This document shows, one piece after another, positions 1 through 7,204 of a DNA stretch of 64,000 nucleotides. The stretch lies in NCBI GenBank assembly GCA_041661865.1, contig JBAZTO010000019.1:1-64000 (forward strand). The letters run 5' to 3'. A program made the translations under genes and the position numbers. This DNA comes from JBAZTO01 sp041661865 (GTDB lineage: Bacteria > Planctomycetota > Phycisphaerae > SM23-33). Below the pieces are notes generated by a model that was given only the letters and a program-made list of their open reading frames with translations, had not been told where the DNA came from and ran no database searches. Within the stretch, counting starts at the first letter, position 1, and each line of letters begins with the position of its first letter.

Positions 1-495
1 GAAAATGAAAGTGCCGATAGAACAAGCGCCGATGGCTTAGAACTGGACCTCGCATTGGTTTGAAACGTAACCGACCGTTGCATGGGCCCTGTACTCCCCG
101 AACATGCGAAGTCAAGACAGCCGCTTCCTCCAAACGACATCGCTACCGAGACTGGCGGCTGGATAGTCCATCATTTCCACTCGTTTGGCCACGTATTGTT
201 CCAGGTTCGACAACGCTTTGTGTTTGGCCGGTAATCGCAATAATGTCCGCGCGGCGGCGATTTCCTTCAATACCGCCAATGGGCCGTCGTGCCTGGCCAT
301 GTGCAGCACCTTGCCGGTCCAGTTCTTTGACTTCAGTGCCTCCAGGCCCCAGCAGATCGCGGAGACCACCCCAACGTGCTCGGAGAATATAAATCTTACG
401 CTTCCCTCGCTGTCGACTTCAGCACGAGTTTGCAGTAGAAGGCGTTTGGTCAAAGGCAAAAGCACAAGGAGGAGGAGAAGCAAACCCCTACGCAA
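1..495 (-). pseudogene. Probable decayed transposase fragment
   Basis: Codons 495-112 on the minus strand stay open, and the last third (SNLEQYVAKRVEMMDYP) resembles the C-terminal segment of DDE-type transposases in which an (R/K)xEMMDYPxF stretch precedes a GSGPTEAMCK motif. That motif is missing in this frame. A shifted frame downstream (positions about 90-40) reads CSGSTGPMQRSVT, which looks like its degenerate counterpart. A frameshift followed by decay would explain this. There is no good start region: the first residues of the open frame are a poly-Leu run. The similarity is by eye and weak, so the call could be wrong. No other gene is visible in 1-635. Confidence 0.3.
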
Positions 496-635
496 GCGCG
501 CACTCCGTGCTCGTCACTTACATGAAGCTCAAATCACCCGCGATGTTTAACTTCCCACAGACTCCGCAACATAAGAAACGCCGGGATGGTAATGCACAAG
601 GGACATAAAGAACAAGCAGGAAACAAGAATATTTG

Positions 636-1081
636 TCATCGAGTGACGATTCGCCAGCCTTCCGGCGTCTTCTCCCAGTCCGTATGCATGAATCCGTACT
701 CGTGGCCGCCCACTTTGAACGCGGTGGTGCCCGGGGCTTGTTCGGCTTGCTGAACCCACTTCCTGTAGTCGTGCCGCTGATGGCCTTTCTTCAGCGACTC
801 CCACCACCGCAACATCTGCTGCGCCACCTCCGCATTCTTGGCCCATCGCTTGGCGGCGTCAGCACATCTGTCCTCCTCCAGCAATCGAACCCAGTCCTCA
901 ATCGCATAAGGGAGGTCGCTCTCAGACGGGGCGGTGCTTGTGACAGCCGCCTGGGATTCCGCGGGCTGCGAAGTTCCGGGCCCGGCGGGTTGGGTGGCCG
1001 TGCCCTCGCTCACAACCCAGATGGTCGCCTTCTCACGCTGGCGAGTGAAAGTCAGTCCCGTCTGGCGTTCGAGATTGGCTA
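636..1081 (-). pseudogene. 3' fragment of a gene cut by the IS630 element
   Basis: An open frame enters from the left end of the IS and runs to a stop at 636. Its genomic part begins ANLERQTGLTFTRQ and ends GHEYGFMHTDWEKTPEGW plus four residues. The start resembles the short N-terminal domain of secretin/TonB-type proteins (QTGLxF...VWVV), followed by an acidic, Trp-rich stretch. Apparent start codons at 1118 lie inside the IS, so the fragment has lost its own 5' end. Excising the IS at its TA duplication joins this frame to DNA at 2262-2420, but that DNA holds a terminator-like hairpin and a promoter-like box rather than convincing coding sequence. A deletion may therefore have accompanied the insertion. 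The family is not recognised with confidence. Confidence 0.4.
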
Positions 1082-2264
1082 AGCTGCCTGCCATAATGTT
1101 TGAACAGTTATTCAACATCCTGCCGAAAGAGTGGTTAAGGACGATTTATCCGGTCATGGAGGACCGACAAGATGTCTCAACCATTCTTTGTGCGTCCGCT
1201 CACCCGAGCGGAACGGGCGGCGATCCGCAAGTTGCGGAGGCGGCCGCCCAACTTGGACGTGTATCGCCGCGCCCAAGCAGTGCATCTATCCTTCCAGCGA
1301 CTGAAGGTACAGCAGATTGCCGAGATTGTATCTCACAGTCCGCTGACCGTCCGACGCTGGTTGGCGGAATTTGGCGCCAACGGTCTGCCGGCACTTTGGC
1401 CCGGCAAGAGCACGGGCCGGCCGCCCAAGGCCGACAGCGACTTCCAAGCGGCTTTGGCCAAGGCCGTCGAGCAGAACCCGCACGATCTGGGCTATCCCTT
1501 CACCCGCTGGTCGGTGGATCTGTTGACCGAGCACATGCGAAGGACCACACTGGTCGACGTCAGTTGCTCGACGGTTTACCATACGCTCAAGCGGCTGGGC
1601 TATCGCTACGGCTGTCCCAAGCTCGATCTCAAGCATCGACAAGACCCACGAGAAGTCGCCCGGGCCAAGCGGCAAAAACGTGCCGCCTTAAAAAAACGAA
1701 AGAGGCCCGACCCGGTCGTTGTGCTTTCCTCTATCTTGACGAAGCCGAATTTCACCTCAATCCGGGTCTATCACGATGCTGGTCGCCTCGTGGTCGCCGA
1801 GTGATCGTGCCCTCGGCCGGCCAGAACCGCCGCGTGCCGGTGTTTGGAGCCTTGGACGCCATGACCGGCGAAGTCTCGGCCAAGATCACCGCCAAGAAGC
1901 GAAGCGGCGAGTTCCTGCAATTCCTCCACTGGCTGTTGGGGGATGTCTACAAGTCCTGCCGGCACGTCTACCTGTTCCTGGACAACTGCTCCATCCACCA
2001 CACCCAGGCCGTGCAGCAGTTCTTCGATGATCACCGCGACCGCGTGACGGTGATCTGGAACGCGACCTATGCCCCGAATCTGAACCTGATCGAGCGATTC
2101 TGGGGCCACCTGAAACGCTCAGCCATCCACAACTACTACTTCGAGACGGTTAAGAATCTGGAGAAAGCGATCATGCGGGCGGTCCGCACACTCAACCGCA
2201 ACAAGAATCACCCGTTGCGACTGAATCTCCAGACTGTTCATTCTTTAGTGCAGGCAGCTTAGCC
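1077..2264 (+). mobile_element. IS630-family insertion sequence, 1.19 kb
   Basis: The ends carry 15-bp perfect inverted repeats, GGCTAAGCTGCCTGC at 1077-1091 and its complement at 2250-2264. Weaker pairing continues inward to a shared TGAACAGT block, giving about 32 bp in all. IS630 elements duplicate a TA target. Here TA occurs at 1080-1081 and 2260-2261, so the element proper is probably 1082-2259 inserted into a palindromic GGC-TA-GCC target, and the outer three bases pair only because the target was symmetrical. The single gene inside is a DDE transposase split by a -1 slippery run. Size and gene content fit the family. Confidence 0.85.
1172..2262 (+). CDS. IS630-family transposase, made by -1 frameshifting
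   Basis: DDE transposase of the IS630/Tc1-mariner group, cutting and rejoining the element at TA targets. The first frame (1172-1804) carries the N-terminal helix-turn-helix region (AEIVSHSPLTVRRWLAEFG). The second frame carries the catalytic core: LYLDEAEF (Asp near residue 190 of the fused product), YLFLDNCSIHHT (Asp near 271) and NLIERFWGHLK (Glu near 308). The frames meet at seven As, 1690-1696, read as TTA AAA AAA CGA. A -1 slip on A-AAA-AAA gives a fused protein of about 363 residues, normal for the family. The start ATG is preceded by GGAGGA nine bases upstream. The stop TAG at 2260 uses the flanking TA target duplication. It could instead be a simple frameshift mutation, but the perfect heptamer argues for programmed slippage. 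Confidence 0.85.
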
Positions 2265-2288
2265 TTCGCAAACCTATCACACTTACGC

Positions 2289-2332
2289 AGGGCGCGCCGG
2301 CGGAAACACCGGCTCGCCCTGCTATGTTTTTT
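2289..2332 (+). terminator. Rho-independent terminator after the IS
   Basis: Positions 2289-2300 and 2309-2320 form a 12-position stem with one mismatch and an 8-base loop, and a T run lies at 2327-2332. It lies just outside the right end of the IS and points along the plus strand, so it would stop any transcript coming out of the transposase gene. It protects the promoter of the next gene. Confidence 0.7.
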
Positions 2333-2408
2333 CGGCCCAGAGTCCGACGGCGGGCGGTCCCACTGGCTGCAAGAAGCCCTTGGGATAGTTTCCGGCCAGT
2401 GCCTCCTA

Positions 2409-2414
2409 TATAAT
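2409..2414 (+). promoter_or_regulatory. TATAAT box placed for a leaderless mRNA
   Basis: A perfect TATAAT ends seven bases before the GTG start at 2422, so the expected transcription start coincides with the start codon. No Shine-Dalgarno sequence precedes the GTG. The same arrangement recurs in this window before uvrC, ribD, hypA, the APC transporter and the metallophosphoesterase gene. Confidence 0.6.
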
Positions 2415-2421
2415 CCCCACC

Positions 2422-3432
2422 GTGATACGCACCATAGCCTTCATCAATCCGAGCCTGTCCACCAGCAACGTCGGTGACCTGTTCATCGACGACAGCGTCA
2501 AACGCATCCTGTTGTTTGACCGCGAGAACTCCGTTCACATCGATCCCCGCAAGCCGATCACTCAGCGGGAGATCGACCTGATAAACTCCCGCGACGCGGC
2601 CGTTATCGCCGGGACAAACCTGTGGTATCGTTCCATCCGCAAAGAGGGGCGCTGGATGTTCACGCGGGAGGATCTGAAGCAGATCCGCGTGCCGATCATC
2701 CCGCTTGGCGTGGGCACCACGCGGCACACTGGCGAGGACAATGGCTTCGACGCCGATACCCTCGCACAGCTAAAGCTCATCCACGCCTCCTGCCCCGCGG
2801 CAAGCGCACGTGACCTGCGGACGCAGGAATGCCTCGCCCAGGCCGGCATCACCAACGTGGCCATGACCGGTTGCCCGACACTCTACCGCGGCCTGCGGCC
2901 TCAGTGGACGCTCAACAGGAAGACAAGCCGCCGGGTCGTCGTCACCGTCCGCAAAGGCGCCGCGGCCAATGTCCACAACCTCGACCGTATGCTTCGCGAT
3001 CGCGGGTACGAAACCGTTGCGGCGGCCCAGATGCCTAAGGACAATTTTGTCCGCCGAGGAATACCTCTGTTCCGCCGGCCCATGCAGGCCATCTACGAGT
3101 TTGACATCCAGCCATACCTCCAACTGGTTGAGGAGTGCGTCGGCGCGATCGGTTGGCGGCTTCACGGCAACATGTTGCACCTGGCCCACGGGAACCCCGC
3201 GGTGTTCTTCGCCAATTGCTCGCGGGCGCAGTCGTTCTGCGAACATTTCCAGTTGCCTTGCGTGGCGAATGAAGACGGCGTGAGACTCAGCCCGGAAACG
3301 CTGACGGATATGATCGACACGTTCTTCGACGCCGGCGCTTACAACAAGTTCGCCCCCATCTACGCCGCTACCCGAAAAGTCATGGCCGGTTTCCTCGACG
3401 CCAACGGCCTGGGGCATAATCTGAAGATGTGA
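2422..3432 (+). CDS. Polysaccharide pyruvyl transferase family protein
   Basis: Member of the PS_pyruv_trans (CsaB/WcaK-like) family, which attaches pyruvate ketals to sugars of surface polysaccharides or secondary wall polymers using phosphoenolpyruvate. The 336 residues show the expected two-lobed pattern: an N-terminal NxSLSTSNVGDLFID stretch, a mid GTNLWYRSI segment, IIPLGVGTT, a SARDLRTQECL segment characteristic of the family, and the C-terminal GAIGWRLHGNMLHLAHGNP motif. Start is GTG at 2422, directly behind a -10 box. The neighbours are a glycosyltransferase and a Kdo/WaaP-like kinase on the opposite strand, converging at 3432/3448, so all three probably serve envelope glycan assembly. 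The exact sugar acceptor cannot be read from sequence. Confidence 0.82.
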   Translation: MIRTIAFINPSLSTSNVGDLFIDDSVKRILLFDRENSVHIDPRKPITQREIDLINSRDAAVIAGTNLWYRSIRKEGRWMFTREDLKQIRVPIIPLGVGTTRHTGEDNGFDADTLAQLKLIHASCPAASARDLRTQECLAQAGITNVAMTGCPTLYRGLRPQWTLNRKTSRRVVVTVRKGAAANVHNLDRMLRDRGYETVAAAQMPKDNFVRRGIPLFRRPMQAIYEFDIQPYLQLVEECVGAIGWRLHGNMLHLAHGNPAVFFANCSRAQSFCEHFQLPCVANEDGVRLSPETLTDMIDTFFDAGAYNKFAPIYAATRKVMAGFLDANGLGHNLKM

Positions 3433-3447
3433 GCGGGGTTGTCCGTG

Positions 3448-4602
3448 CTATTGTCGTTCCCGGACGATCTCTTCGTAGATCGCGACCATCCGGCGGATGT
3501 GCTGCTCCTGGGAGATGTTCCCGCGAAGATCGAGACACGCCTGCCGCATGGTCTGTCGCGATGGCGGATCCAGCAGCCTCCGCATCGCATCGGCCAGTGC
3601 CGGCACGTCGGCGGGATCATCCAATTTGAACCCGTGCGTGCCGTTGACCATTGTCTCGCAGGCCCCGTTGCAGACGGTGCTGATGACCGGCAACCCCATC
3701 GCCAGCGCTTCCAACACGACCAGACTGCATGAATCGTGGCGTGTCGGCAGCACGAAGAAGTCGGCCGCCTGGTAGAAATCCGCGGGCCGGTCCGTCGATC
3801 CCGCAAAGACGACGCAGCCGGCGACCCCCAGCCGCTCAGCCATTCGCCGATACGCCGATGGGTCAGGCCGGCCCACGACGATCAGCCGCAACCGCTCGTC
3901 GCCAACTCTTGCCACGGCCTCGATGGCCTCTGCCACTCCCTTAAGCTTGAAATTCTGTGCGATTATCAGGGCCGCAACGTGTTCCGCGCCCAACCCCAGT
4001 CGGCCTCGCAGTTCGTCGCGGGCCGCGGCGTTTGCCTGCGGGTCGAACCTGGCCAGATCAACGCCGTTCAGCAGAACCGGCAGGCGATGTTCGTCGAGGG
4101 GGTAATGTCGCCGGGCTGTCTCCTGGATGTATCGTGACAGGCAGAGCAGGCGCGGGCCGTCGGCACGCATCAGCATGTCACGCTCGACCGCGGCGAAGAA
4201 ACGCCGCTTGCGGTTCAGATGGTTGAAGAACCGCGACACCGTCCGGCCGAGCCGCGAGCGGTACTTCATGTGCGCGGCTGCGACCTCCTCGGCGGCGATC
4301 CCCGCGTGCGGGTGATACAGGTCGCACCTCTCGACCGGCAGCATGGCATGAACAATGTCGTACGCGCGGGCCCGCGTCTGTTCGCGCACCGACTCAAGGA
4401 ATCGCCGATAGCGCCCCAGCCGCGACCGGCCGCGGGCGTCAAGGGGCAGGAAATCCACCCCCTCGATCGCGGTGCCAAACGAACTGGCCGCCAGCGTCAC
4501 GGCATGTCCCAGTTCCACAAGCCTGCGGGCAAGGTCCACGGTGTAGCGTTCGGCTCCGCCGCGTGCGGGATCAGCATGCAGGATGACGAGGAGGATCTTC
4601 AC
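3448..4602 (-). CDS. Glycosyltransferase family 4 (group 1)
   Basis: GT-B fold, GT4-type glycosyltransferase of 384 residues that moves a sugar from a nucleotide donor to a growing glycan, probably lipopolysaccharide core or a related surface polymer. Seen directly: the N-terminal donor-lobe signature KILLVILHADPARGGAERY with the GGAE motif, and the C-terminal Glu-rich donor site FVLPTRHDSCSLVVLEALA followed by GLPVISTVCNG. I place the start at GTG 4602 because AGGAAAG lies at good spacing just upstream and the family N-terminus begins there. The frame is open further upstream, but that part runs into the 95-bp repeat at 4667-4761. It is WaaG/PimA-like in organisation; the acceptor is unknown. 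It lies downstream of the kinase gene on the same strand. Confidence 0.87.
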   Translation of the reverse strand: MKILLVILHADPARGGAERYTVDLARRLVELGHAVTLAASSFGTAIEGVDFLPLDARGRSRLGRYRRFLESVREQTRARAYDIVHAMLPVERCDLYHPHAGIAAEEVAAAHMKYRSRLGRTVSRFFNHLNRKRRFFAAVERDMLMRADGPRLLCLSRYIQETARRHYPLDEHRLPVLLNGVDLARFDPQANAAARDELRGRLGLGAEHVAALIIAQNFKLKGVAEAIEAVARVGDERLRLIVVGRPDPSAYRRMAERLGVAGCVVFAGSTDRPADFYQAADFFVLPTRHDSCSLVVLEALAMGLPVISTVCNGACETMVNGTHGFKLDDPADVPALADAMRRLLDPPSRQTMRQACLDLRGNISQEQHIRRMVAIYEEIVRERQ

Positions 4603-4666
4603 AATTTCAACTTTCCTGTCCAGACACACGCCCGACACTCCGCATCGAGCCTCTTGCCTGGAACCC

Positions 4667-4761
4667 TTAGAGCCTATCCCAATAGGTGGCACAGCTTTTC
4701 CAAGCTGTGCCATGCACAGGCTGGAAAGCCTGTGCTACACACCTACTGAGATAGGTTCTTA
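4667..4761. repeat. 95-bp repeat, left inverted copy
   Basis: Inverted copy of 5603-5697 with a single mismatch in 95 bases. Each copy is built from nested palindromes: an outer CCTATC...GATAGG pair and two inner hairpins, GGCACAGC...GCTGTGCC and GCACAGGC...GCCTGTGC. The last three bases (complement of TAA) supply the stop codon of the kinase gene between the copies. The inner palindrome belongs to a class seen widely in planctomycete genomes. Confidence 0.95.
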
Positions 4762-5586
4762 CGCGCCGGCCGCCGGGGCCGGATAATCGCCGATCCGCCG
4801 GCGCATCTTCGCCACCTTGCGGGTGACCGCAGCCGCATAGCGACGCCCGTTGGAGATGCCCACAAGTCGCAGGTAGTCCTGGAAAAACGCGTCCCAGTGC
4901 CGCTCGATCCACGCCGGCGGCATGGAGTACTTCAGTTGGGCCAGATCCTTCACGCGCCACCGAAACACGCAGCATCGCGGGCGAAACATCCGCGCCACGT
5001 CGATCAGGCTCAGCCGCATCGCGCCGTCGGGATCGTCCAGGTAGATGTGGGAGGCGTAGAGGTCGCGATGGACATAGCCGCTACGGTGCAAGGCGGCCAC
5101 CAGCTCCGCCAGCCGCCGCGTGAAGTCTTCGAGCACTTCAGGCCGGCTGGCGTTGCGATCCATGAACTCCGCGAAGCAATGTTCCAACGCCACGCCCGGC
5201 ACGGCGGAGAGAAGAATGTAGCTTCGCCGCACTCCCAGCAGGTCGCGTTCCTCCTGGTAGTAGGCGTGCTGGATGGTCGGCAGATTGGCCTGGTTGGCGC
5301 TGCGGACGCATTCCATTTCGACGCTGGCGGGGCTCTGGCCAGGCCCGTAAGTCAGCAGGCGCCTCAGCCGCCAGGCCAGCGGCTCACGCTCGTATCGCTT
5401 CATGTACAGCACGAGGGGCCGGCCCTGCCCGTCGGTCAACTCGATGCGAAAGTATCGCCGGTGCCCCAGGCCCGCGCGCGTCAGATCCCGGGCCTGGGCG
5501 TACGAAAAGGCCGACGCCACCGTGTCCAGATTGTTGCGGCGGATCACTTCCAGCATGTCCGCCGGCATGAACTGCTTCTCGCCCAT
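4759..5586 (-). CDS. Lipopolysaccharide (Kdo/WaaP-like) kinase
   Basis: Protein-kinase-like fold enzyme of the WaaP/InaA/Kdo-kinase group, which phosphorylates sugars of the lipopolysaccharide inner core at the inner face of the membrane. The 275 residues hold an N-terminal lobe with a candidate ATP lysine in YMKRY (about residue 63), the catalytic loop YVHRDLYASHIYL (His-Arg-Asp-Leu at 173-176) and the metal-binding Asp of SLIDVARM (about 196). A basic C-terminal tail follows. No Shine-Dalgarno precedes ATG 5586; ATG 5568 is an alternative. The stop codon lies inside the left 95-bp repeat and the start lies 16 bases from the right copy, so the gene fills the space between two inverted repeats. 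A second, distant paralogue lies at 45467-46252. Confidence 0.83.
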   Translation of the reverse strand: MGEKQFMPADMLEVIRRNNLDTVASAFSYAQARDLTRAGLGHRRYFRIELTDGQGRPLVLYMKRYEREPLAWRLRRLLTYGPGQSPASVEMECVRSANQANLPTIQHAYYQEERDLLGVRRSYILLSAVPGVALEHCFAEFMDRNASRPEVLEDFTRRLAELVAALHRSGYVHRDLYASHIYLDDPDGAMRLSLIDVARMFRPRCCVFRWRVKDLAQLKYSMPPAWIERHWDAFFQDYLRLVGISNGRRYAAAVTRKVAKMRRRIGDYPAPAAGA

Positions 5587-5602
5587 CGGCCGCGCGCTCC
5601 AT

Positions 5603-5697
5603 TAAGAACCTATCTCAGTAGGTGTGTGGCACAGGCTTTCCAGCCTGTGCATGGCACAGCTTGGAAAAGCTGTGCCACCTATTGGGATAGGCTCTAA
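5603..5697. repeat. 95-bp repeat, right inverted copy
   Basis: Matches the complement of 4667-4761 at 94 of 95 positions. Together the copies bracket a 1,031-bp unit containing only the kinase gene. The repeat holds two strong nested hairpins and would fold into a cruciform or RNA stem. No transposase lies inside, so this is either a MITE-like pair or a family of intergenic palindromes inserted twice. Confidence 0.95.
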
Positions 5698-5737
5698 GTC
5701 ACAGCACCGAGTTGCGCATGCACAGGCGCATAAGAAA

Positions 5738-5822
5738 CGGAGAGGGAGGGATTCGAACCCACGGTACCCGAAGGTACACCGGTTTTCGAAACCGGCCCAT
5801 TCAGCCACTCTGGCACCTCTCC
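5738..5822 (-). tRNA. tRNA-Ser (anticodon CGA)
   Basis: The acceptor arms GGAGAGG and CCTCTCC pair, with discriminator G. The anticodon stem CCGGT/ACCGG encloses TTCGAAA, so the anticodon is CGA (serine, codon UCG). The long variable arm GTACC-TTCG-GGTAC is typical of tRNA-Ser. The T loop is TTCGAAT, but its stem GTGGG/CCCTC has one T-T mismatch. CCA is not encoded. The type II shape makes the call secure. Confidence 0.93.
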
Positions 5823-6195
5823 GGCTTTGGCAATGCGGCAGAACACTCTACCCGCCGAGGCTATCACCGTCAAGGCGACTGCAACCAAAGCGTAGGGCCT
5901 TTCAGTTTTCGACGTAGCACGGGCGTCTCGCCCGTGAGTAGCATGGGCATCTTGCCCATGTCGGTGAGTTTTCGTATATCGCACGGCCGGGACGGCCGTG
6001 ATACTCATGGCCAAGATGGCCATGCTACGAGAACTGATGGCCCTGAACCAAAGCGGGCCAACCTGACGCACTGCGGATTGTGCAGATGATGAAACAACCT
6101 CGCAGCGGCAGGCACGCACTCGTAGCCGGCGGAGGACTGCCGCACGAGGAGGGACTGGTATTCCATCCGTTTTGAAACTGCGGGTTGGGTGCGTG
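5823..6195. other. Intergenic stretch with palindromic repeats, no gene
   Basis: No convincing gene lies between the tRNA-Ser and the sigma factor stop. Positions 5917-6036 hold a run of four short palindromes of one family, each an inverted pair around a three-base centre: CACGGGCGTCTCGCCCGTG, CATGGGCATCTTGCCCATG, CACGGCCGGGACGGCCGTG and CATGGCCAAGATGGCCATG, often preceded or followed by GTAGC. Translated, the run yields the familiar spurious HGQDAHATHGRDARAT type of peptide. The rest shows nothing recognisable. Confidence 0.8.
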
Positions 6196-7029
6196 TCAGG
6201 CCTCGTTGTCGGCCAGTTGTTTCAACGCGGCCAGGGCCTTCTTTTCGAGCTGGCGGACACGTTCGCGCGTCAGGCCGACCTTCTGGCCGATTTCCTTGAA
6301 GGTCCGCGGCGGGCCCTCGTAGCCGTCCAGCCCAAAGCGCAGCTCCAGGATCTTCCGCTCGCGCGGTTCGAGGTGCTTCAGGAGCGACTTGACCATCGGG
6401 GCGTTGCATGCGTCCATCATCGCCTGCTCGGGGGCCGAGCCGGTGACATCGACCATGATCTCGCCGATGGCGCTACTGTCCTCGCCGCCCACCTGCGTCG
6501 GGGCGTTAACGGCCAGCAGGCCCTGCTGGACAATCTCGGCCTTCTTGCGGCTGATGCGGAGTCTCTTGGCCATCTCCTCGAGGGTCGGCGTGCGGCCGAA
6601 CTGGCCTTCCAGCTCCGCGGCGGTCCTGCGCCACTTGCTGATGAGCTTGACCAGGTAGGCCGGGATGTGGATGGGCTGGCCGGCGTTGATCATCGCCCGC
6701 TTGAGCGACTGCTTGATCCACCAGGCCGCGTAGGTGCTGAACCGCACGCCCGCGTCGGGGTTGAACTCCTCCACCGCCCGCATGAGCCCCAGGTTGCCCT
6801 CCGCCACCAGGTCGCTGAGCGTCATGCCGGGATTGTAATACTCCTTGGCGATCTTGACCACCAGGCGCAGGTTGGCGGCGATCATCTGCTCGCGGGCGAT
6901 GGGGTCACTGCCCTGGCGGATCTTGCGCGCCAGATCCCTCTCCTCCTGCGCCGTCAGCAGGCGAGCCTGCTTGATGCGGTCGAGATACCAGCCCAGCGTC
7001 GTCTGCGTCGATAGCGATCGCACGGTCAT
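6196..7029 (-). CDS. RNA polymerase sigma-70 family factor (primary-type)
   Basis: Sigma factor directing RNA polymerase to -10/-35 promoters. The 277 residues have region 1.2 at the start (DRIKQARLLTAQEERDLA), region 2 (ANLRLVVKIAKEYYNPGM, then DLVAEGNLGLMRAVEEF and RFSTYAAWWIKQSLKRAM, the -10 recognition and melting part), region 3 (AGQPIHIPAYLVKLISK) and region 4 with the -35 helix-turn-helix (EIGQKVGLTRERVRQLEKKA). It has no long acidic region 1.1, so it resembles a compact RpoD or group 2 (RpoS/SigA-like) factor; which one cannot be settled here. The start is strongly fixed by GGAGGTGAT five bases before ATG 7029. It lies downstream of rpsA on the same strand but behind a terminator. Confidence 0.93.
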   Translation of the reverse strand: MTVRSLSTQTTLGWYLDRIKQARLLTAQEERDLARKIRQGSDPIAREQMIAANLRLVVKIAKEYYNPGMTLSDLVAEGNLGLMRAVEEFNPDAGVRFSTYAAWWIKQSLKRAMINAGQPIHIPAYLVKLISKWRRTAAELEGQFGRTPTLEEMAKRLRISRKKAEIVQQGLLAVNAPTQVGGEDSSAIGEIMVDVTGSAPEQAMMDACNAPMVKSLLKHLEPRERKILELRFGLDGYEGPPRTFKEIGQKVGLTRERVRQLEKKALAALKQLADNEA

Positions 7030-7120
7030 CGGATCACCTCCAAGCGAGTCCTGACGTTCCTCATGGAATGTCGGCTTGGATTGGGTGCGACTTAAGCAAG
7101 GCCAGCCCCTCGGCGGCGCG

Positions 7121-7157
7121 TAAAAAAGGGCATGACATCCCTCGATGCCACGCCCTT
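7121..7157 (-). terminator. Rho-independent terminator of rpsA
   Basis: Read on the minus strand, AAGGGCGTGGCAT pairs with ATGTCATGCCCTT with two mismatches across a six-base loop and is followed by TTTT. It lies 48 bases beyond the rpsA stop and before the sigma factor gene, so the two genes are probably separate transcripts. Confidence 0.85.
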
Positions 7158-7204
7158 GTCAGGCTATCGTTTCCGGCCCCGCGAGGAGGCCGGGATGCCT
7201 CGAT

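Noticed and set aside
2245..2727. Minus-strand open frame that would complete the gene cut by the IS
   Set aside because: The frame does join at the TA site, but it runs through a terminator hairpin, a promoter and the start of the pyruvyl transferase gene on the other strand, so it is not coding.
4603..4713. Longer N-terminus for the GT4 glycosyltransferase
   Set aside because: It would be encoded partly by the 95-bp palindromic repeat; GTG 4602 has a Shine-Dalgarno and gives the family N-terminus.
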